This document shows, in pieces, positions 1 to 5,780 of a stretch of 5,780 bases of DNA. The notes under the pieces are model-generated. The model was not told the origin of the DNA. It searched no databases and saw nothing but the letters and a program-made list of their open reading frames with translations. The position numbers were made by a program, and so were the translations under genes. How positions within the stretch are numbered: the stretch's first letter is position 1; each line of letters starts with the position of its first letter. The stretch is from Alphaproteobacteria bacterium (GTDB lineage Bacteria; Pseudomonadota; Alphaproteobacteria; CAISOG01), in assembly GCA_018883285.1 (NCBI GenBank), contig VEQJ01000086.1:1-5780 (forward strand), in the 5' to 3' direction.

Positions 1-71
1 TCTTCAGATTGCTGTATGAAAGCTCGCTGGCGGTGCGTCGTCGTAGCCCTTGCGTGTAAAATTTGTCCCAT
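1..71 (-). CDS. IS481-type transposase, N-terminal fragment (cut by window edge)
   Basis: An ATG at 71-69 opens a reading frame that stays open to the window edge, giving 23 residues that begin MGQILHARATTT and continue HRQRAFIQQSE. The opening MGQ-(I/V)-LH-x-x-A-TTT followed by an R/A-rich helix and QQS matches what I recall of the N-terminus of IS481-family (DDE, rve-domain) transposases, just ahead of their helix-turn-helix. A strong Shine-Dalgarno sequence (GGGAGG on the minus strand, 81-76) lies 4 nt before the ATG and supports this start. The catalytic domain is outside the window, so whether the gene is intact cannot be judged. The family call rests on a short stretch and on memory of the family. 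The alternative is another HTH protein with a similar start. Confidence 0.6.
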   Translation of the reverse strand, partial: MGQILHARATTTHRQRAFIQQSE

Positions 72-96
72 AGTTCCTCCCTTCGCAGTTCGCTGT

Positions 97-102
97 ATAA
101 TA
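97..102 (-). promoter_or_regulatory. Possible -10 box for the transposase gene
   Basis: On the minus strand TATTAT (102-97) lies about 25 nt before the ATG and 15 nt before the Shine-Dalgarno sequence, a suitable place for a -10 box. The hexamer 17 bp upstream, TTTAGT (125-120), is a poor -35 and would lie outside the inferred element. The same bases read TATAAT (96-101) on the plus strand, so the direction of any promoter here is uncertain. Confidence 0.25.
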
Positions 103-132
103 CACCACTACAATGAGAAACTAAACACTTAA

Positions 133-168
133 CCCCCTCTTGCTCAGCACATAAAAATGGAGAGGGGG
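133..168. repeat. Inverted repeat 1 upstream of tRNA-Cys (8-bp stem)
   Basis: CCCCCTCT (133-140) is perfectly complementary to AGAGGGGG (161-168), with a 20-nt loop. No U-run follows on either strand, so it does not look like a classical intrinsic terminator. Its right arm shares G167-G168 with the next inverted repeat, so the two structures cannot fully form together. Confidence 0.5.
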
Positions 169-198
169 GGCAACAACGATAAGCTTGACCGTTGCCCC
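167..198. repeat. Inverted repeat 2 upstream of tRNA-Cys (8-bp stem)
   Basis: GGGGCAAC (167-174) is perfectly complementary to GTTGCCCC (191-198), with a 16-nt loop. The loop contains TTGACC (185-190), the best -35 candidate for the downstream tRNA gene, so the repeat could be an operator-like site or a DNA structure at the promoter. It could also be the tail of an upstream transcript. There is no T-tract after either arm. Confidence 0.5.
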
Positions 199-214
199 GA
201 TGAACCCCTAAATA
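185..214 (+). promoter_or_regulatory. Putative promoter of tRNA-Cys
   Basis: TTGACC (185-190) matches the -35 consensus at five of six positions. At a spacing of 17-18 bp lie the weak -10 candidates CTAAAT (208-213) and TAAATA (209-214). Transcription would begin near 220, leaving a short 5' leader of about 16 nt before the mature tRNA end at 237, which is typical. The -10 is the weak part of the call. Confidence 0.4.
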
Positions 215-236
215 ACAATTCACAATCAATCACGCT

Positions 237-310
237 GGCCGGGTGGCAGAGTGGTTATGCAGGGGCCTGCAAAGCCTCGTACGTCGGTTCAATTCCGGTC
301 CCGGCCTCCA
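237..310 (+). tRNA. tRNA-Cys (anticodon GCA)
   Basis: The 74-nt gene folds into a full cloverleaf. The acceptor stem GGCCGGG (237-243) pairs perfectly with CCCGGCC (300-306). The D stem is GCA/TGC (246-248, 258-260) with the loop GG at 253-254. The anticodon stem GGGGC/GCCTC (262-266, 274-278) has one G-U pair. The seven-base loop CTGCAAA places GCA at 269-271, which decodes UGC and UGU. The T stem is 283-287/295-299 with loop TTCAATT and two outer wobble pairs. The discriminator is U (307), the known identity base for cysteinyl-tRNA synthetase, and CCA (308-310) is encoded. It is a lone tRNA gene, convergent with the SulP gene, whose stop codon lies 53 bp downstream. Confidence 0.97.
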
Positions 311-362
311 TTGATGATTCTTTGATGATTTTGGCTGTCGCTGGGGCTGTTTGCCTTGAGGC

Positions 363-1982
363 TTAGCTGGCCAGGGCATCGCCCAAATTTTTCACATCAC
401 TGACAATATTGTTCAGCCCCAATTTGGTCAGCAGGTGCGCCTTATCCAAATTGGCCATCAATTGCTTGCCACCGCCGCACAGGATCACCCGCGTGTCGCG
501 TTTATGAAACTGGCCAATCAAATCGCCCAGCACCGCCACCCCCGTCGCATCAACAAAGGGCACCTGGCGCATATCCAAAATCAGACAGGCCAGCGGCCTA
601 TCGTTGATCGCCTGCAACAAATCCTGCAACCGTTCCGCCGCGCCAAAGAAAAAGGGGCCATTGATGCGGTAAATCATCGTGTTGGGGGGCAGCGGGGTGG
701 ATCCCAGATCCTCTAAATCCTGGGTGGTATCCTCAACCGTTACCGCATCGCCCATCCGTTTCATGAACAACAGCGCGGCCAACATGACCCCCGCATTAAC
801 CGCCAGCACCAAATCGCTGAACACCGTCAGGCCAAAGGTGGTCAGCATAATCGCCACATCCGATTTTGGCGCCGTTTTGAACAGATGGATGAAATGGTGC
901 CATTCCCCCATCCGATAGGCGACCACAAACAAAATGGCCGACAGGGCACATAGCGGCAAATGCTTAGCCCATGGTGCAAAGATCAGCATAATCAGCAGCA
1001 GCACGGCGCAGTGGACAATGCCCGACAACGGGCTGGTGGCGCCATGGCGGATGTTGGTGGCGGTACGGGCAATTGCCCCGGTGGCGGCAAACCCGCCAAA
1101 CAGCGGCGCGGCGATGTTGGCAATCCCCTGACCCACCAGTTCCTGATTGGAATCATGTTTGGTGCCCGCCATGCCATCGGCCACCACCGCCGACAACAGC
1201 GATTCAATCGCGCCCAACATGGCAATCGCAAAGGCGGGGCCCGCCAGCTCTAAAACTTTCTGCAGGCTCACGGTTGGCCACTGCCAGCTGGGCAGAGACT
1301 GGGGGATACCGCCAAAGGCACTGCCGATGGTGGCAACCTGGTCAAACATGCCGATTTGCACGACGGTGGCGTAGATAATGGCCAACAGCGGCGCGGGAAT
1401 TTTGGGCAAAAACCTTGGCGCGAAAATCAGCACCAACAGGGTTTGGCAGGCGAGGGAAGTGGTCGCCCAATCCAAATGGGGCAAGGCCTGTAGCAGCGCT
1501 AGCAGCTTTTCATGAAACAGCAGCGAGCTGGCGGCGGGCTTTAGGCCAAAAAAATCCTTCCACTGCCCAACCCAGATGATGGTGGCGATACCGCTGGTAA
1601 AGCCAATAATGACCGGACGCGGAATGTATTTGATGATGGCGCCCACCCGCAACAGCCCCATGGCTAACAGAATAAAGCCCGCCATGATGGTGGCCAGTTG
1701 TAGCCCCGCAATGCCATGAACGGCGGTAATGCCCGACAAAATGGCGATAAACGCCCCAGTGGGCCCGCTGATTTGTAGGCGGCTGCCCCCCAGGGTGGAG
1801 GTCAGGAAGCCTGCGACAATCGCGGTGTACAACCCCTGCTCAGGCTTTGCCCCGCTGGCAATCGCAAAGGCCATCGCCAGTGGCAACGCGACCAGCCCCA
1901 CCACCAGGCCAGCGCCCAGATTGTTCAGCAGATGCTTACGGCCAAATAGGCCAGCGCGATAGGATTCAATGACAGCGATCAT
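363..1982 (-). CDS. SulP-family (SLC26-like) anion transporter with C-terminal STAS domain
   Basis: This 539-residue inner-membrane protein is close to the usual bacterial SulP length. Residues about 18-407 are a run of hydrophobic helices with family signatures: GLVVGLVALPLAMAFAIASG near 26-44, GSRLQISGPTGAF at 66-78, and NQELVGQGIANI (279-290) followed by FGG and ATGAIARTATNIR (300-312). Residues about 436-537 form a STAS domain; D478-A479-T480-G481 matches the DSSG loop of anti-sigma antagonists, with T480 at the phosphorylatable position. SulP proteins move sulfate, bicarbonate or C4-dicarboxylates (E. coli DauA). Lying downstream of sucD makes a dicarboxylate possible, but the substrate cannot be read from sequence. 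The ATG at 1982 is the most upstream start because an in-frame TAG lies four codons before it; no clear Shine-Dalgarno precedes it. The 124-bp gap after sucD suggests its own promoter or weak read-through. Confidence 0.93.
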   Translation of the reverse strand: MIAVIESYRAGLFGRKHLLNNLGAGLVVGLVALPLAMAFAIASGAKPEQGLYTAIVAGFLTSTLGGSRLQISGPTGAFIAILSGITAVHGIAGLQLATIMAGFILLAMGLLRVGAIIKYIPRPVIIGFTSGIATIIWVGQWKDFFGLKPAASSLLFHEKLLALLQALPHLDWATTSLACQTLLVLIFAPRFLPKIPAPLLAIIYATVVQIGMFDQVATIGSAFGGIPQSLPSWQWPTVSLQKVLELAGPAFAIAMLGAIESLLSAVVADGMAGTKHDSNQELVGQGIANIAAPLFGGFAATGAIARTATNIRHGATSPLSGIVHCAVLLLIMLIFAPWAKHLPLCALSAILFVVAYRMGEWHHFIHLFKTAPKSDVAIMLTTFGLTVFSDLVLAVNAGVMLAALLFMKRMGDAVTVEDTTQDLEDLGSTPLPPNTMIYRINGPFFFGAAERLQDLLQAINDRPLACLILDMRQVPFVDATGVAVLGDLIGQFHKRDTRVILCGGGKQLMANLDKAHLLTKLGLNNIVSDVKNLGDALAS

Positions 1983-2032
1983 TGTCTGGTTCTACAGGGT
2001 TTTGGCTGTATGCGAAAGCCTAGTGGTGAACT

Positions 2033-2048
2033 AAAGCGAAAACGCTCT
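2033..2048 (-). terminator. Weak hairpin in the sucD-sulP gap, possible sucCD terminator
   Basis: On the minus strand AGAGCG-TTTT-CGCTTT can form a 6-bp stem including one G-U pair, about 60 nt after the sucD stop. Only a short mixed T/A stretch follows, so termination would be inefficient at best. The rest of the 124-bp gap (1983-2106) holds a small AT-rich inverted repeat, TTCTA-AAT-TAGAA, near 2051-2063, and no promoter I can call with confidence for the SulP gene. Confidence 0.2.
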
Positions 2049-2106
2049 TGTTTCTAAATTAGAACAACTATGTCCCCAGCGATTCCAGACCAAACAGCGC
2101 AACAGG

Positions 2107-2982
2107 CTACTTGCCCATGGCTTTCAGCAGCGCCTGACCCATACCAGCGGGCGAATCGGCCACCACGATGCCGGCCGACTTCATTGCCTCAATTTTGCTG
2201 TTGGCGTCACCCTTACCACCCGCGACAATCGCGCCCGCATGCCCCATCCGACGGCCAGGAGGCGCGGTGAGGCCAGCGATAAAGCCAGCGGTTGGCTTTT
2301 TAATCTTGCTGGCGCGCAACAGTTCACAGGCCGCTTCCTCAGCATCGCCACCGATTTCGCCAATCATGATGATGGCCTCTGTCAGTGGGTCAGCCAAAAA
2401 CAGCTCCAGCGCGTCAATAAAGTTGGTGCCGTTAATGGGGTCGCCGCCAATACCGATGCAGGTCGATTGCCCCAGCCCCAGCGCGGTGGTTTGGAACACC
2501 GCCTCATAGGTCAGGGTGCCGGAGCGGGAAACGATCCCCACCTTACCAGGCTGGTGAATATGGCCTGGCATGATGCCGATTTTGCATTCGCCAGGGGTAA
2601 TCACACCGGGGCAGTTGGGGCCAATCAGGCGGGTGTTGGAGTTCAGGATGCCACGCTTCACCCGCATCATGTCCAGCACAGGAATCCCCTCAGTGATGCA
2701 GACCACCAGCGGGATTTCTGCATCGGCGGCCTCAAGAATTGCATCGGCGGCAAAGGGCGGTGGCACATAAATCACGCTGGCATTGGCGCCGGTTTTCTCC
2801 ACCGCTTCGCGCACGGTGTCAAACACGGGCAGATTCAGGTGGGTTTCGCCCCCCTTGCCAGGTGTAACGCCGCCAACCATGTTGGTGCCATAGGCAATCG
2901 CCTGCTCACTGTGAAAAGTGCCTTGGGCTCCGGTAAAGCCTTGGCAGATAACCTTAGTGTTTTTGTTAACCAGTACAGCCAT
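2107..2982 (-). CDS. sucD: Succinyl-CoA ligase (ADP/GDP-forming), alpha subunit
   Basis: SucD is the CoA-binding and phospho-histidine subunit of succinyl-CoA synthetase, the TCA enzyme that converts succinyl-CoA, phosphate and NDP to succinate, CoA and NTP in the cytoplasm. The 291 residues are full length (about 290 is usual). Seen in sequence: the Rossmann CoA-binding loop [18 protein letters not shown] (15-32); GGVTPGKGG (37-45); [20 protein letters not shown] (121-140), whose cysteine contacts CoA in the E. coli enzyme; GEIGG (208-212), with the glutamate that faces the active histidine; and [16 protein letters not shown] (243-258), where H248 is the phosphorylated catalytic histidine. 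The start is fixed by AAGGAG (2995-2990) 7 nt upstream and by the TAATG junction with sucC, which implies translational coupling and equal subunit supply. No key residue is missing. Confidence 0.98.
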   Translation of the reverse strand: MAVLVNKNTKVICQGFTGAQGTFHSEQAIAYGTNMVGGVTPGKGGETHLNLPVFDTVREAVEKTGANASVIYVPPPFAADAILEAADAEIPLVVCITEGIPVLDMMRVKRGILNSNTRLIGPNCPGVITPGECKIGIMPGHIHQPGKVGIVSRSGTLTYEAVFQTTALGLGQSTCIGIGGDPINGTNFIDALELFLADPLTEAIIMIGEIGGDAEEAACELLRASKIKKPTAGFIAGLTAPPGRRMGHAGAIVAGGKGDANSKIEAMKSAGIVVADSPAGMGQALLKAMGK

Positions 2983-4169
2983 TAGGCGGCTCCTTTTTTC
3001 TTAGATTCCGCAACCGCGGCAACGATTTTTTGGGCAGCATCCGCCATGTTGTCGGCGGAAATGACCGCCAACCCCGATTCACGCAGGATTTTCTTGCCCA
3101 GCTCAACATTGGTGCCCTCCAGGCGGACAACCAACGGCTTCGACAGCTTCACATCCTTGGCGGCGGCCAACACGCCCTCTGCGATAATGTCGCAGCGCAT
3201 GATGCCCCCAAAGATGTTGATCAAAATCCCCTCAACATTCGGGTCGGATAGGATGATGCGGAACGCCTTCGTCACCTGCTCACGGGTGGCGCCGCCGCCG
3301 ACGTCCAGGAAGTTGGCGGGCGAACCCCCACACAGTTGGATGATATCCATGGTGGCCATCGCCAAACCCGCGCCATTAACCAGGCAGGCAATATTGCCGT
3401 CCAGCTTGATGTAGTTCAGCCCAGCCTTACCCGCTTCCACCTCCAACGGATCCTCCTCATCCTCATCGCGCATGGCGGTAATGTCGGGATGACGATACAA
3501 GGCGTTGTCATCGATGGACACCTTAGCGTCCAGGGCGATTAGGCCACCATCCGCCTTAACGACCAGCGGATTAATTTCCACCAGGCTGGCATCAATCCCC
3601 CAAAAGGCGTTGTACAGATTGGCAAACAGCTTCATGGCGCTTTGCACGCTGGCCTTTTCGGTCAGGCCATAGGCACGGCACAGCAGGCGACCGTGAAAAG
3701 CTTGCCAGCCGGTGGCGGGATCCACCGTAAAGGTAAAAATTTTGTCGGGGGTGTGTTCGGCCACCTCCTCAATATCCATGCCGCCCTCGGTGGAGGCGAT
3801 CACCATCACCCGCTGAGTGCCGCGGTCAACCAGAAAGCTCAGATACAGTTCGCGGGCAATCGCGCACCCCTCCTCAACATACAAACGGCGCACCAGCCGA
3901 CCTTCGGCGCCGGTTTGCGGGGTAACCAGGGTTTTGCCCAAAATATCGGTGGCGGCAGTTTTGAGGTCGGCCAGGGATTTGACCACCTTAACCCCGCCCG
4001 CCTTACCACGGCCACCCGCGTGAATCTGCGCCTTAACCACATAAACAGGCCCCGCCAGCTTTTGCGCGGCGGTTTCAGCCTCCGCCACCGAAAAGGCGGG
4101 AAAGCCGTTGGGCACCGCTACGCCAAATTTGGCCAGCAGCGATTTTGCTTGATATTCATGCAGGTTCAT
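2982..4169 (-). CDS. sucC: Succinyl-CoA ligase (ADP/GDP-forming), beta subunit
   Basis: SucC is the nucleotide- and succinate-binding subunit that pairs with SucD. The 395 residues match family length (388 in E. coli). The ATP-grasp half starts [17 protein letters not shown] (1-17) and contains [18 protein letters not shown] (44-61), VEE (98-100), EINPL (198-202) and ALDAK (212-216). E198 corresponds to the catalytic-loop glutamate, and N200 and D214 to the Mg-nucleotide ligands of the E. coli enzyme. The C-terminal ligase domain has [11 protein letters not shown] (265-275), FLDVGGGA (287-294), [10 protein letters not shown] (318-327) and [14 protein letters not shown] (349-362). The ATG at 4169 is preceded by AAGGTGAG (4186-4179) at 9 nt. 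The stop TAA shares one base with the sucD start. I cannot decide ADP or GDP preference from sequence. Confidence 0.98.
   Translation of the reverse strand: MNLHEYQAKSLLAKFGVAVPNGFPAFSVAEAETAAQKLAGPVYVVKAQIHAGGRGKAGGVKVVKSLADLKTAATDILGKTLVTPQTGAEGRLVRRLYVEEGCAIARELYLSFLVDRGTQRVMVIASTEGGMDIEEVAEHTPDKIFTFTVDPATGWQAFHGRLLCRAYGLTEKASVQSAMKLFANLYNAFWGIDASLVEINPLVVKADGGLIALDAKVSIDDNALYRHPDITAMRDEDEEDPLEVEAGKAGLNYIKLDGNIACLVNGAGLAMATMDIIQLCGGSPANFLDVGGGATREQVTKAFRIILSDPNVEGILINIFGGIMRCDIIAEGVLAAAKDVKLSKPLVVRLEGTNVELGKKILRESGLAVISADNMADAAQKIVAAVAESKKKGAA
2990..2995 (-). promoter_or_regulatory. Shine-Dalgarno of sucD, embedded in the sucC 3' end
   Basis: AAGGAG on the minus strand lies 7 nt before the sucD ATG, inside the codons for the lysine-rich SucC tail (KKKGAA). 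It directly follows and partly overlaps a run of six A residues (2999-2994). It supports the sucD start and reinitiation by ribosomes finishing sucC. Confidence 0.75.
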
Positions 4170-4228
4170 CGAAAAAATCTCACCTTGTTGGAATGCCCAT
4201 CAACCGATTGGTTGGTGGCGTTGGTCAT
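4166..4228 (-). CDS. Possible 20-codon leader ORF overlapping the sucC start
   Basis: An ATG at 4228-4226 opens a 20-residue frame ([20 protein letters not shown]) whose TGA overlaps the sucC ATG as ATGA, the arrangement seen in translationally coupled genes. An AGAGG lies 9 nt before its ATG. If the promoter proposed at 4240-4268 is used, RNA would begin about 5 nt before this ATG and that AGAGG would not be transcribed, so translation would be nearly leaderless. The peptide has no run of regulatory codons and resembles nothing I know. The frame also contains the sucC Shine-Dalgarno sequence. It may well be chance. Confidence 0.2.
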   Translation of the reverse strand: MTNATNQSVDGHSNKVRFFR

Positions 4229-4239
4229 CACTTGTTGCC

Positions 4240-4287
4240 TCTATAGCCGCTTCTTAGCGCTTATTCAACCCACGAAAAGTTTTTTTT
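4240..4287 (-). promoter_or_regulatory. Putative sucCD promoter with UP-like A/T tract
   Basis: On the minus strand TTGAAT (4268-4263) and TATAGA (4245-4240) are separated by exactly 17 bp; each matches the sigma-70 consensus at four or more of six positions. Upstream lie TTTT (4278-4275) and a run of eight A (4287-4280), about -42 to -54, where an UP element for the RNA polymerase alpha subunit would be. The predicted start near 4233 gives a 5' leader of about 64 nt for sucC. This would let sucCD be transcribed independently of mdh. Confidence 0.5.
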
Positions 4288-4326
4288 GTCGGAGGTGATT
4301 TCAACAGCAAAAACCAGTGAACGGTC

Positions 4327-4414
4327 GTCATTTCCGCGTAGGCGGAAATCCACCAACGGCACGGTCATAGCTTAGCAATTCCACCGCCTGGATCCTCGTA
4401 TGCGTTAGGATGAC
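4327..4414. repeat. Pair of inverted GTCAT-type hairpin repeats between mdh and sucC
   Basis: Two 26-nt units face each other. The left (4327-4352) starts GTCAT and ends ATCCA and contains a perfect 8-bp stem, ATTTCCGC/GCGGAAAT (4330-4337, 4342-4349), with loop GTAG. The right (4389-4414), read on the minus strand, also starts GTCAT and ends ATCCA and contains a weaker stem, ATCCT/AGGAT (4392-4396, 4407-4411). The units agree at about 15 of 26 positions in this orientation and are 36 nt apart. The form resembles dispersed intergenic palindromes of many proteobacteria, such as the Neisseria dRS3 layout of two hexamers around eight bases. No T-tract follows, so it is not a standard terminator, though it may shape or stabilise the mdh transcript end. 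Confidence 0.55.
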
Positions 4415-4451
4415 AGCAGGCAGCGGGCGATAGCGACCGACCCTTAAGATA

Positions 4452-4471
4452 GTGCGTCGGTTTATCCGCAC
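4452..4471. other. Small hairpin downstream of mdh
   Basis: GTGCG (4452-4456) pairs with CGCAC (4467-4471) around a 10-nt loop, about 26 nt after the mdh stop in the direction of transcription. No T-run follows, so it is only a weak candidate for an mdh transcript end. Together with the GTCAT repeats and the promoter, this completes what I can see in the 327-bp mdh-sucC gap. Confidence 0.2.
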
Positions 4472-4496
4472 AGATTCATGAGGCGAACGTGAAACC

Positions 4497-5525
<1,029 letters not shown>

Positions 5526-5540
5526 TTAGCGCACCCACCC

Positions 5541-5562
5541 CCCTTTGGCAAGGGCTTAGCCC
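5541..5562. other. Two overlapping short hairpins between the DUF2155 gene and mdh
   Basis: CCCTT/AAGGG (5541-5545, 5550-5554, loop TGGC) and GGGC/GCCC (5552-5555, 5559-5562, loop TTA) share the bases GGG, so only one can form at a time. They follow the DUF2155 stop directly. Neither is followed by a T-run. They may be part of a transcript end or chance in a C/G-rich stretch. Confidence 0.2.
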
Positions 5563-5780
5563 CTATTCGATTATGCGGGTGGGCGCGGGTTGGGCGGGGG
5601 CAGGTTGTTCGCTAGGGGCGGGGGCGTTACCATTCGCGGGTGCAGGCGGCTCCTCCACCTCAACCTTAACCGCGCCGCTGGGGTTTTTGCAGTCCAGCAC
5701 GACAATATCGTAAACAGGGTGTTCCAGCGCGGATACCGCGGGCGAGCTGGCAAACATCCAACCGCTGAACAGGGTTACCG
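5563..5780 (-). CDS. DUF2155 domain protein, C-terminal part (cut by window edge)
   Basis: The frame is open from the window edge to TAG at 5565-5563, and 72 complete codons are visible. It reads VTLFSGWMFASSPAVSALEH, then PVYDIVVLDCK. The stretch SGWMFASSP-(A/L)-x-SALEHPVYD-x-x-V-x-(D/G)-C is the hallmark end of the DUF2155 domain as I know it from alphaproteobacterial proteins of unknown function, usually exported and about 120-170 residues. The ATG at 5757 (inside GWMF) is therefore an internal methionine, not the start; the N-terminus and any signal peptide are outside the window. After the domain comes a Pro/Ala-rich tail of about 40 residues (EEPPAPANGNAPAPSEQPAP and on to TRIIE), probably disordered. 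It is transcribed toward mdh, 82 bp away. The biochemical role of the family is not established. Confidence 0.8.
   Translation of the reverse strand, partial: VTLFSGWMFASSPAVSALEHPVYDIVVLDCKNPSGAVKVEVEEPPAPANGNAPAPSEQPAPAQPAPTRIIE

Larger units (their letters stand above)
1..112 (-). mobile_element. End of an IS481-type insertion sequence (partial)
   Basis: The transposase start at 71 is preceded on the minus strand by about 40 non-coding bases. Reading the minus strand from 112, these begin TGTAGTGGTGTATTATAC. IS481-family elements commonly have termini that begin 5'-TGT, so position 112 is a reasonable guess for the outer end. The other end and any target-site duplication are beyond the window, so the boundary is inferred, not demonstrated. 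If correct, the element sits about 125 bp upstream of tRNA-Cys and points away from it. Confidence 0.4.

Noticed and set aside
133..198. Intrinsic terminator or T-box/riboswitch call for the hairpins
   Set aside because: There is no U-run after either stem on either strand, no T-box consensus, and no regulated gene other than a tRNA downstream.
157..366. A 69-codon plus-strand frame starting at 157
   Set aside because: It runs straight through the tRNA-Cys gene and has no family resemblance; it is open by chance.
2239..2985. A 248-codon plus-strand frame opposite sucD
   Set aside because: It mirrors the full length of sucD, whose motifs and active-site histidine are clear; composition and lack of any domain mark it as a shadow.
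3642..4298. A 218-codon plus-strand frame opposite sucC
   Set aside because: It lies almost wholly antisense to sucC, is rich in G, H, Q and R as expected from a shadow of a real gene, and has no recognisable domain.
4321..4366. ACGGTC repeated at 4321-4326 and 4361-4366 as a target-site duplication of a mobile element
   Set aside because: The second copy lies inside the hairpin pair rather than at its far end, so it does not flank the element.
5563..5757. Treating the ATG at 5757 as the start of a small 64-residue protein
   Set aside because: The frame continues upstream (VTLFSGW) to the window edge, and the conserved DUF2155 block spans that methionine.

Overview
The window looks like a chromosomal housekeeping segment from an alphaproteobacterium. 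The evidence is: an LDH-like malate dehydrogenase gene upstream of sucC-sucD on the same strand (a layout typical of that class); the C-terminal half of a DUF2155 protein, a family I know mainly from Alphaproteobacteria; and a tRNA-Cys with an encoded CCA end. The sequence does not let me name a genus.

Layout from left to right. Positions 1-112 hold the start of an IS481-type transposase gene reading left out of the window, with its presumed element end near 112. Positions 113-236 are non-coding and contain two strong overlapping inverted repeats and a likely tRNA promoter. tRNA-Cys(GCA) lies at 237-310 on the plus strand. All other genes are on the minus strand: a SulP-family anion transporter with a STAS domain (363-1982), sucD (2107-2982), sucC (2982-4169), mdh (4497-5480) and the 3' part of a DUF2155 gene (5563-5780, cut by the window edge). 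In transcription order this is DUF2155, mdh, sucC, sucD, sulP.

Mdh and SucCD carry out two steps of the TCA cycle: malate to oxaloacetate, and succinyl-CoA to succinate with formation of ATP or GTP. sucC and sucD overlap by one base (TAATG) and are surely co-transcribed. The 327-bp gap between mdh and sucC holds a plausible dedicated sucC promoter with an A/T-tract upstream, a possible 20-codon leader ORF ending in an ATGA overlap with sucC, and a pair of inverted GTCAT-type hairpin repeats. sucA/sucB do not follow sucD; the SulP transporter occupies that place, and its substrate cannot be read from sequence.

I see no CRISPR array, phage module, defence locus or biosynthetic cluster, and no convincing undescribed multi-gene system. 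The points most worth a second look are in the non-coding DNA: the competing hairpins upstream of tRNA-Cys, the hairpin repeat pair between mdh and sucC, and the sucC leader.
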